The notes under the pieces: generated by a model | Database searches by the model: none | The model's input: the letters and a program-made list of their open reading frames with translations, nothing else | Told to the model about the DNA's origin: nothing | Origin: Wenzhouxiangella sp. | GTDB taxonomy: Bacteria > Pseudomonadota > Gammaproteobacteria > Xanthomonadales > Wenzhouxiangellaceae | Assembly: GCA_007121485.1 (NCBI GenBank) | Contig: SKKM01000303.1 | Location: 1-5,193, forward strand | Reading direction: 5' to 3' | Length of the DNA stretch: 5,193 bases | Translations under genes and position numbers: made by a program | In this document: positions 1 through 5,193 of the stretch, in pieces | Numbering within the stretch: position 1 is the first letter of the stretch | How the letters are laid out: each line of letters begins with the position of its first letter

Positions 1-2
1 CC

Positions 3-434
3 ACCCCCTGGCCCGAAAAGCCCGAAGACCAGCAAGAAGCCGAAGAACAACTCCTCCAGCGCCTCGTCGACCTAAACCACCAACGCGCCGCCGAAGAAGC
101 CCAAGGCCAAATCCGCTACCTCCGCCCCGACTACCAGGCCCCGGACTTGGCACCCGAACAAACCCAACTCGATGCCGGCGACAAAGCAGCGGCAGCATCC
201 CCCACCGCAGCAGCACCAGCGTCCGCGACCAAACACACCTGGCCAAAAACCCTGCAAGCCCAAATCCGAGCCATCCGCGCCGAACTCACCACCACACCCA
301 TGACCGCCCAGACGCTGGCAAGCCGCTTTAAGCGCAGCCCCGAAAAATCGGTCACGGAAGTTCTAGACGCACTGACGGAGCTCGGAATGGTCCAGCGCAG
401 CGAAGATGACAGTTACCGATTCAGAACGAACTGA
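3..434 (+). CDS. C-terminal end of a large class I SAM-dependent DNA methyltransferase (type IIG/MmeI-like), 5' part outside window
   Basis: This is the last 143 codons of a reading frame that enters the window already open and stops at TGA 432-434. The segment RAAEEAQGQIRYLRPDYQ (about window codons 28-45) matches, from memory, a conserved C-terminal motif of large class I DNA methyltransferases related to type IIG/MmeI-like enzymes, which methylate adenine in DNA and often belong to restriction systems. An Ala/Pro-rich linker follows, then a 'WPKTLQAQIRAIRAEL' segment and a winged-helix-like tail (MTAQTLASRF...VTEVLDALTELGMVQ). The catalytic motifs (FxGxG, NPPY) would lie upstream and cannot be seen, so activity cannot be judged. 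Codons end mostly in C: no T-ending codon occurs in roughly the first 55, unlike the NACHT gene downstream. An internal TTG at 147 is not a plausible start, because the frame is conserved before it. A piece of the same family recurs at the right edge of the window. Confidence 0.75.
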   Translation, partial: TPWPEKPEDQQEAEEQLLQRLVDLNHQRAAEEAQGQIRYLRPDYQAPDLAPEQTQLDAGDKAAAASPTAAAPASATKHTWPKTLQAQIRAIRAELTTTPMTAQTLASRFKRSPEKSVTEVLDALTELGMVQRSEDDSYRFRTN

Positions 435-603
435 GCGTGCGGCCAAGTTGTTCAAGACGCAGTCCGCCGAGCCAATTGGACCGGATCGCGCCGATGTTAA
501 AAAACCGCCACAACGAGAATTTCGCCCCTAAGGCCTCGGTGTAATGAGGAAAACGGGAACCGACGGGAAAGCACGCGCCTGCGGCTGCTGCTGACTCGGG
601 TGC

Positions 604-617
604 GCGAATCCGGGAAA
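604..617 (+). repeat. 14-bp direct repeat, left copy (GCGAATCCGGGAAA)
   Basis: The 14 bases GCGAATCCGGGAAA are identical to those at 5033-5046, same orientation, 4429 bp apart. The pair brackets the hairpin cluster, the whole NACHT gene and its downstream spacer. The right copy ends only about 12 bp before recognisable methyltransferase homology starts. It could be the edge of a mobile cassette or a shared intergenic repeat word. The shorter core AATCCGGGA occurs a third time at 778-786 inside a hairpin, which favours the second reading. Confidence 0.45.
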
Positions 618-699
618 AGGATTGTTCGGCTTGGAAAACCAACTTCAGATCACGCTTCGCGCCAGCGCTGTCCGGCGTGGCTCGTCCAGCTCCGGCGCC

Positions 700-804
700 A
701 TCCCGGCCAAATCGGGATCGCTTTACCGCCTGATTTGCCAAGACAGGGCAAAATCGGGCGAATCCTGTCCCGGACCCAATCCGGGACTCAACCCTCTGCG
801 GGTT
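700..804. repeat. Cluster of short inverted repeats, including mutually exclusive hairpins
   Basis: Five inverted repeats are packed into about 105 bases. ATCCCG 700-705 pairs with CGGGAT 713-718. CAAATCGGG 708-716 pairs with CCTGATTTG 729-737, with one G-T wobble. GACAGG 742-747 pairs with CCTGTC 764-769. GTCCCGGA 767-774 pairs perfectly with TCCGGGAC 780-787 over a 5-nt loop. AACCC 790-794 pairs with GGGTT 800-804. The first and second overlap, as do the third and fourth, so they cannot form together. TCCGGCG also occurs twice just upstream (671-677, 691-697). This could be a structured leader, a regulatory region or a dispersed extragenic palindromic repeat. No RNA family is recognised. 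Confidence 0.5.
767..787. repeat. Strongest hairpin: 8-bp perfect stem, 5-nt loop
   Basis: GTCCCGGA (767-774), loop CCCAA (775-779) and TCCGGGAC (780-787) form a perfect GC-rich stem. It is followed by TCAACCCTC rather than a T-run, so it is not a canonical intrinsic terminator. It lies 108 bp before the earliest NACHT start codon and 333 bp after the methyltransferase stop. Confidence 0.6.
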
Positions 805-853
805 CCAATCGGTGTCCAACATCAACCTGCCACGATGCCGGATACCGATGGAA

Positions 854-892
854 TTGCCGAAAAACGGCGGTTATAGTTTCTATATCCATATC
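854..892 (+). promoter_or_regulatory. Possible weak promoter for the NACHT gene
   Basis: The spacer becomes AT-rich here, with -10-like hexamers TATAGT (872-877) and TATATC (881-886). The only -35-like hexamer is TTGCCG (854-859), and its spacing to them is 12 or 21 bp rather than 16-18. A start of transcription near 884-893 would leave almost no leader for a GTG start at 895 but about 60 nt for a start at 952. This is suggestive only; the nearby methyltransferase operon or a promoter further upstream could drive the gene instead. Confidence 0.25.
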
Positions 893-894
893 TG

Positions 895-3800
895 GTGTTG
901 CGACAGAAAAGTGCCGCTTCCAGAGCCCATGACAAAGAAAGCAAGCAACCTGTGACGACAAATCAAAAGAAGCATAGCGCCGGGGGATCGGCCACGGCAG
1001 GCGGGATAAATTTTCAGGTCGCAATTACCTCCATGATCTATGTTTACATGGCGCGTGGACGCCCACTGGGCTGGCTTCCCGATTGTCAGGATGTACCTAT
1101 CTCTGTCGACGCAGAAACGGGAGGGCCAGGTGATGATGTGGCCTGCACCTTGGCGGATCGAAAGTGCCTTGAAGTCCAAGTAAAGAAGGGACTCACCGCT
1201 ACCGAAAGGCTTTGGACATCACTGCTTGACCTCGCTCATGGCATAGCCAAGCAAGAATGTGATTGGGGCGTATTGGTCGTATGTCCCAATAGCAGCAGTA
1301 CAATTCGCGATAAGCTTGCCAACGACATTCAGCGGATAGGATCCGGACGGCGGGATGGCCTGTCTGCCATCGGCAAAACGTTGCTGGCAAAGCTTCAGCA
1401 AGCCGCTCTCAGTGAAGAGCTGATATGCAGGAAACTCGCCATTCAAGTAGTCCCCGCCCTTGCGAACGATCACGCTGGCATTCAGGCTGCAAAGGGAGAG
1501 CTCGGCCATATTTGCTCATCAGGCGAACAGATTGACCACGCCTGGGCCGCTCTACTGAACGATGCCGCTATGCTGATTGAACAACGGGGGCGCTGCTCAC
1601 TCTCAAGAGTCGCGGAGGTATTGCAGCGGGCCGGTGTCGGTATTTCGGCGAAGGGCAGTGCAGGACCACTTGGCTCCTTGGACAAGCTGTCCAGATGGAA
1701 TCATCAGACCAATGAAACGTTCTCAATCTTCGGTGTCGCAAAGCGCCTAGAAGTTGATACGGACTGGATCGAACTCACCGCTCAAGCGCGCACTGCGAAA
1801 TCCATGCAGTCGCGACAAAGCAAAGATTTAATGACAGCAATAGAGTCCTATCATAACTGGCATCGCGCGCCTTCGGATAATGATCGGCGCGCAAACAGCC
1901 TAAATCCTGAGACCTTGGGGCGTTTTGTCAAACGAGGCATCATTGTCGCTGGGCCAGGTATGGGGAAGACGACCCTCCTCAAGAGAATCGCCCGTCGATA
2001 CGCTGAAGACAAAATCCCTGTTTTGAAGGTGCGCCTCTGGACTGTGGCTGCCGACATGAAAAACGGTGCTTCATTCGAAGATGCCATCTTCAAACACGGA
2101 TTGGATGGCTGCGGGCTTAAACCCCAGCGCCTGCGCTCGTCCGGTTTTTCCAACTGGCTCCTGCTCGGCGATGGGCTGGATGAATGCGGCGATATGCAAG
2201 AGCAGATCGCAGATGGCATCACTCGTTTCGCTACGGGTTATCCAGATAGTCGCGTGCTCGTAACCACTCGTCCAGTCGGATATCTGGTCAACCACTTTTT
2301 CGATTGGCGCCACTACGATCTGTTGCCGTTGGATCCGTCGTATGCTGCAAATCATATAGCCCAGCTTTGTCAGGCCATTACGGGCGGGGATGAAGAAAAC
2401 GATGACTACGAGAAGATTTGCAAAAAGGAGGTCAAGAATGAACCTTTGAGGGAGAGCGTAGGCCGAACGCCCCTTATGATCGGACTTGCCGCGGCGATTC
2501 TTTCGGGCGGAGAATCGCTCGGTGGAACACGCGAGGCTCTTTTTGACCAGGTCTTTTCTCTCGTCGATGGAGCTCCTTTACGCTCTCGCTCCAAACCAGC
2601 CAGCCAACCAATTCTCACGCGCTTTCTCGCTCTCGTTGGCTGGCTCATTACGCGCTCTCCACTTCTGCCCAGCAGTGAGATGGTTGAGGCTTGCGCAAAG
2701 AAGTGGACCGCAATCTCGGGCGAGCATGAATTGCAAGCTCTGCAAAATTGCCAACTCTATTTCGAATATTGCGAAGATGCGGGATTGCTGGAAAAGGTTG
2801 GGCATGCCTTAACGCAGGTCTACTGCTTCGTCATCAAGAGCTTTGGCGAATACCTTGCTGCCCGCCACCTCGCTTACTTGACAACTAACGACGGGCTTCC
2901 GGAAATTCGTTCCGCACTGGGCGCTCCCGAGTGGGATAATGTCTTGAGATTTGCCGGTCGATTGGGGCTTGGCAATCTGGTTGCGGAGTTGTTTGTCGAG
3001 CTTCATGAGAAGGATCGCAACTGGCATCTTAAGCTAATCGATGTCGTGCTCATTGTGGCCAAGGCCGAACCAGAAGTCAGTGTCAAACTACGCGAGCGCA
3101 TTCTTAATGATGCGTTTTCTGTCGTTGCAGGAGAGGACCGACAGGATGCCTACGCGCTCGCTTTGCCATTGGCAGAATGCACGGAGCGATATCCAACTGA
3201 GCTCGCCAAGTGTGCAGTTGCATGGAAAGATTCTAAGCAGCCATGGTCTCGTTTAATCGCGTGGCATTGCCTCCTGAAGGCAGGTTGGGAGCATTTCGAA
3301 GTTCAAGAATTGTTGGCCCTGCTGGAAGACAGTATGAAGCACGTCGGAACGGGCTTGACCCAGAGTTTGGGAGGCGGCATTGTCTTGAGTCGAGGCGAAG
3401 GTTCCGAGCTGAGGGAGAGTTTCGTGCTTGAGGCTTGCGTGCAGATTTACAAGCGAGCCAGCAGGGACATTTCGCATGAGCTGATCCCTAAAGTTCTGAA
3501 TGACACGCGTTTCGATACGCTAAGCTTCAAGACCAAGGCCGAAGAGCTGATCGCTGCACAAAACTGGCCGTATCGTATCGAATATGATTTTGGGAATCTG
3601 AGCTCATTCAAAGTACCGGATGGTTTCACGGACGCGCGAAGAGCTGGAGAGTTGTTCATGCTCGATGCGCTCGGCGCGGTGGGAACTTCGGAACCGAGCG
3701 AAGGGAAACCACCGACTCTCTTGCACCTCAGCGCATTTATGCAGGCTTCGAAATGGTGGGAAACGCCGGTCGGAGATTGTTGGGCGTGGGCCAAGGAATT

Positions 3801-4926
3801 TGATCGTGCGGCAGTTATCGAAACTATTCGTGTGATGGCCGAGCTCACCGGCATTGATACCTCCGCGCTGCGAGTGGAGGCCATTGCAGCAAAAGCTTTT
3901 CTACTGGCAGACCTGGACGAGGACGCTGGTTGGCTCGGAGGAGACAGATTTTTCAGCATCGTTGAGCAAGTCGACTGTCCGGATATCGATTGGTCGTTGG
4001 TAAAAAGCATCCCTTTCGACGAAGACCTTGTTGAGGAGGCTCTTTTCCATACTTCGCAATGGGTCGTATGGATGGCCGGCAACATCGTTCAAGCGCGTTT
4101 TGATCAGTACCGACTGCAGAAGTGCGTTGCCAAGATTTACGAGTACGGCTCGGGTGACTCGTTGTGGGCGGCAGGGTGTCTGCTTGCGGCACTTCCGAAG
4201 GATATCGCCATTGGAATGACCATCGAACGTCTCAACAGGGATTTGGTCGGGGGCGCTCATTACCTGTTTAGGGCCTTGCAGGAACTTGATGTAGAGCTAT
4301 CCGCTGATCTCATTGACGCTCTTAAGAATGGCCTCTCGTCAAGGCTTGTAGGAAACGCCGTCGCCGCTGCCGCGCTGGTTGAACATGTTGCCAGCAATGG
4401 CCGCTTCGAATTGATCCCGCTGATCCAGTCGTCTTTAGAATATTGGCTGGAGCACGAAGAGCCATATCCAGCCAAAAGCGGGGCTGTGCCTGATAGCCCC
4501 CGAGCCCACTTGGTCGGTGCGTGGCTAAAGATTGAAGTGCCAGACTTCCCGCAGGTAATTGAGTGGCTTGATGATACGCGTTCTGATGTGCGCGAACGAG
4601 GAAAGCAGGCATTAAAGGCACGCATAATGCAGAATCGCCGGGATTTTGGCGAGTTTCTCGACAGTCTTGAAAAGGCACATTTGTCTCCGCAGACGCTCGG
4701 CTGGATTCTTCAACAAGACATTAGTCTTCCTGCCGAGGACGTTGCTCGGGTTAAGGACTTGTTGAGCAATAAAGATAGCGCTGTTCGCTTCAATGCCATG
4801 GCAATTCTGGAGCCGCGCTTTCTGAGTGCAAGCGACATCAATCAGTACCTGCGAATGCTCGTAGATGATCCAGAACACCAGATTCAAGACCGGGCGCGCA
4901 GGAAACTCAGAAAGAATGGCAATTGA
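895..4926 (+). CDS. Nuclease-NACHT/STAND ATPase with HEAT-like C-terminal region (Avs/bNACHT-type antiphage sensor)
   Basis: This is a 1343-residue protein, probably a cytoplasmic single-gene phage defence. Residues about 27-180 resemble a PD-(D/E)xK nuclease: a GGSATAGGINFQ helix start, D80/D81, then E93-V-Q95-V-K97-K98, giving the QxK variant seen in Mrr- and Cap4-like enzymes. Residues about 345-660 form a NACHT module with Walker A GPGMGKTT (353-360), Walker B LLLGDGLDE (422-430, with D426, D429, E430), sensor VLVTTRP (454-460), a TPLMIGLA segment (525-532) and FVIKSFGEYLAARH (645-658), a common end of NACHT winged-helix parts. Residues about 680-1343 are helical with HEAT-like units (around 1226-1240 and 1283-1340), the likely ligand sensor. 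In known Avs/bNACHT proteins, ligand binding triggers ATP-dependent oligomerisation and effector activation; that is inferred here. The start is uncertain: GTG 895, TTG 898 or GTG 952 (residue 20), none with a clear ribosome binding site. The last is plausible because the conserved part begins near residue 27. There are no transmembrane segments or signal peptide. Codon use is more mixed than in the methyltransferase pieces, suggesting transfer. Confidence 0.9.
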   Translation: MLRQKSAASRAHDKESKQPVTTNQKKHSAGGSATAGGINFQVAITSMIYVYMARGRPLGWLPDCQDVPISVDAETGGPGDDVACTLADRKCLEVQVKKGLTATERLWTSLLDLAHGIAKQECDWGVLVVCPNSSSTIRDKLANDIQRIGSGRRDGLSAIGKTLLAKLQQAALSEELICRKLAIQVVPALANDHAGIQAAKGELGHICSSGEQIDHAWAALLNDAAMLIEQRGRCSLSRVAEVLQRAGVGISAKGSAGPLGSLDKLSRWNHQTNETFSIFGVAKRLEVDTDWIELTAQARTAKSMQSRQSKDLMTAIESYHNWHRAPSDNDRRANSLNPETLGRFVKRGIIVAGPGMGKTTLLKRIARRYAEDKIPVLKVRLWTVAADMKNGASFEDAIFKHGLDGCGLKPQRLRSSGFSNWLLLGDGLDECGDMQEQIADGITRFATGYPDSRVLVTTRPVGYLVNHFFDWRHYDLLPLDPSYAANHIAQLCQAITGGDEENDDYEKICKKEVKNEPLRESVGRTPLMIGLAAAILSGGESLGGTREALFDQVFSLVDGAPLRSRSKPASQPILTRFLALVGWLITRSPLLPSSEMVEACAKKWTAISGEHELQALQNCQLYFEYCEDAGLLEKVGHALTQVYCFVIKSFGEYLAARHLAYLTTNDGLPEIRSALGAPEWDNVLRFAGRLGLGNLVAELFVELHEKDRNWHLKLIDVVLIVAKAEPEVSVKLRERILNDAFSVVAGEDRQDAYALALPLAECTERYPTELAKCAVAWKDSKQPWSRLIAWHCLLKAGWEHFEVQELLALLEDSMKHVGTGLTQSLGGGIVLSRGEGSELRESFVLEACVQIYKRASRDISHELIPKVLNDTRFDTLSFKTKAEELIAAQNWPYRIEYDFGNLSSFKVPDGFTDARRAGELFMLDALGAVGTSEPSEGKPPTLLHLSAFMQASKWWETPVGDCWAWAKEFDRAAVIETIRVMAELTGIDTSALRVEAIAAKAFLLADLDEDAGWLGGDRFFSIVEQVDCPDIDWSLVKSIPFDEDLVEEALFHTSQWVVWMAGNIVQARFDQYRLQKCVAKIYEYGSGDSLWAAGCLLAALPKDIAIGMTIERLNRDLVGGAHYLFRALQELDVELSADLIDALKNGLSSRLVGNAVAAAALVEHVASNGRFELIPLIQSSLEYWLEHEEPYPAKSGAVPDSPRAHLVGAWLKIEVPDFPQVIEWLDDTRSDVRERGKQALKARIMQNRRDFGEFLDSLEKAHLSPQTLGWILQQDISLPAEDVARVKDLLSNKDSAVRFNAMAILEPRFLSASDINQYLRMLVDDPEHQIQDRARRKLRKNGN

Positions 4927-4980
4927 CGGGGTCTCGTAAGCAAACAGCCTCGAACCAGTCTGCCATTGGGAAAGTCAATT
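4921..4980. repeat. 7-bp inverted repeat spanning the NACHT stop codon
   Basis: AATTGAC (4921-4927, containing the TGA stop) is the reverse complement of GTCAATT (4974-4980). The 46-nt interior has no strong stem of its own and no T-tract follows, so a terminator role is doubtful. A 7-bp match in this span could be chance. Confidence 0.25.
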
Positions 4981-5058
4981 TAGATCGGGCACCCCCGCGA
5001 CTCCGGCTCGAAAACTCGCTTACCTTTGCGCAGCGAATCCGGGAAATGCATCAAGAGT
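4927..5058. other. Short spacer between NACHT gene and methyltransferase remnant
   Basis: This is about 130 bases without a gene. The frame of the downstream methyltransferase piece is open from 4984 (after a TAG at 4981-4983), but residues encoded before about 5059 do not resemble that family. The sequence between the stop codon and 5058 is therefore probably junction or cassette DNA. It contains the right copy of the 14-bp direct repeat and no recognisable terminator or tRNA. Confidence 0.6.
5033..5046 (+). repeat. 14-bp direct repeat, right copy (GCGAATCCGGGAAA)
   Basis: Identical to 604-617. It stands about 12 bp before methyltransferase homology resumes, so it lies close to the inferred junction. 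See the left copy for interpretation. Confidence 0.45.
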
Positions 5059-5193
5059 TTGTTCAACGTCCTCGAACGCCTGCGCCGCCAGACCGTCCCC
5101 GGCAGCGACGAACCACCCCTGACCGCCAAGGAAAAAGAAATCCACGAACAAGGCCTGGTCTCCGTCCTGCGCGAACTCCACGACGACCTCGAC
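5059..5193 (+). pseudogene. 5'-truncated methyltransferase remnant (duplicate of the 3' part), continues past window
   Basis: From 5059 the frame reads LFNVLERLRR, then PLTAKEKEIHEQGLVSVLRELHDDLD up to the window edge. From memory, this is the stretch that precedes the C-terminal segment of large class I DNA methyltransferases, the same family as the gene ending at 434. In the family it sits only a couple of dozen residues before the 'TPWPEK' point where the window starts. The hundreds of residues that should come before it, including the catalytic domain, are absent. The frame has a stop at 4981-4983, no in-frame ATG or GTG after it, and only TTG at 5026 and 5059 without ribosome binding sites. 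It is therefore a 3' fragment rather than an intact gene. Codon style (27 of 42 codons ending in C, none in T, from 5068) matches the left-edge piece and differs from the NACHT gene, so both pieces likely share a genomic background. Confidence 0.7.

Larger units (their letters stand above)
435..894. other. Non-coding spacer between methyltransferase and NACHT gene
   Basis: This is 460 bases with no convincing gene. Short open frames exist on both strands (for example 421-825 minus and 600-932 plus), but they have no ribosome binding sites or recognisable domains and run through inverted repeats. The left half (435-600) includes an A6 run at 499-504 and a CCAATTGG palindrome at 472-479. The right half is dense in short inverted repeats at 700-804 and reuses the words AAATCGGG, AATCCGGGA and TCCGGCG, as dispersed intergenic repeats often do. 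AT content rises at 871-890, just before the NACHT gene. No T-tract follows any hairpin on the plus strand, so no classical terminator for the methyltransferase is visible. Confidence 0.7.

Noticed and set aside
494..544. 16-codon ATG frame (MLKNRHNENFAPKASV)
   Set aside because: No ribosome binding site and too short to judge. It may be the translated face of an intergenic repeat, but nothing in the window supports a gene.
767..810. Hairpin as rho-independent terminator of the methyltransferase
   Set aside because: The stem is good, but it lies over 330 bp after the stop codon and is not followed by a T-tract on the plus strand.
421..825. 134-codon open frame on the minus strand in the spacer
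   Set aside because: It crosses several inverted repeats, overlaps the methyltransferase end, shows no domain or ribosome binding site, and is readily explained by GC-rich sequence with few stops.
600..932. Open frames on the plus strand (600-932, 622-876)
   Set aside because: Composition is Arg/Pro/Ser-rich with no recognisable domain. The starts are non-ATG or lack ribosome binding sites, and the frames run through the hairpin cluster and into the NACHT gene start.
3447..4085. 212-codon antisense frame inside the NACHT gene
   Set aside because: Ser/Ala/Arg-rich shadow of the well-supported plus-strand coding sequence, with no domain or initiation signal.
4936..4965. tRNA-like GTTCGAG on the minus strand after the NACHT gene, as a possible tRNA attachment site
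   Set aside because: The flanking bases do not form a T-arm stem and no acceptor or anticodon arms are present.
1..5193. CRISPR array, insertion sequence or recombinase gene
   Set aside because: There is no regularly spaced repeat series, no transposase or integrase frame, and no terminal inverted repeats around the NACHT gene within the window.

Overview
The window looks like a piece of a defence island in a GC-rich proteobacterium. The host assignment is only an inference. The two methyltransferase pieces at the window edges have a strongly C-ending codon style, with CAA and GAA preferred for Gln and Glu. This would fit a purple-sulfur or related gamma/betaproteobacterium, but no marker gene is present.

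Layout: (1) Positions 3-434 are the last 143 codons of a large class I SAM-dependent DNA methyltransferase (type IIG/MmeI-like style). The N-terminal part lies upstream of the window. (2) Positions 435-894 are a non-coding, hairpin-rich spacer. (3) Positions 895-4926 hold the one complete gene, a 1343-residue protein. It has an N-terminal PD-(D/E)xK-type nuclease domain with a QxK active site, a central NACHT/STAND ATPase with clear Walker A, Walker B and sensor motifs, and a long alpha-helical C-terminal region with HEAT-like repeats. This is the architecture of Avs/bNACHT antiphage sensors. (4) Positions 4927-5058 are a short spacer. (5) From about 5059 to the window end there is another methyltransferase segment on the same strand. 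It lacks its front part and any credible start codon.

The most striking point is the order of the methyltransferase pieces. The right-hand piece encodes the section that, in this family, lies shortly before the section seen at the left edge. The NACHT gene therefore sits between two same-strand copies of the methyltransferase 3' end: an upstream copy that reaches its natural stop, and a downstream remnant cut off at its 5' side. This is what one expects if a cassette carrying the NACHT gene entered the methyltransferase gene and brought a replacement 3' end with it, or if the 3' end was duplicated in tandem. The NACHT gene has more mixed codon use and lower GC (about 52% in a sampled line) than the methyltransferase pieces (about 62-65% in sampled left-hand lines), which supports separate origin.

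Functionally, the methyltransferase would modify host DNA, perhaps also restricting foreign DNA. The NACHT protein would act independently as a single-gene sensor and effector: ligand binding by the C-terminal repeats, ATP-dependent oligomerisation, then nuclease activation. Nothing in the window shows that the two are functionally coupled.
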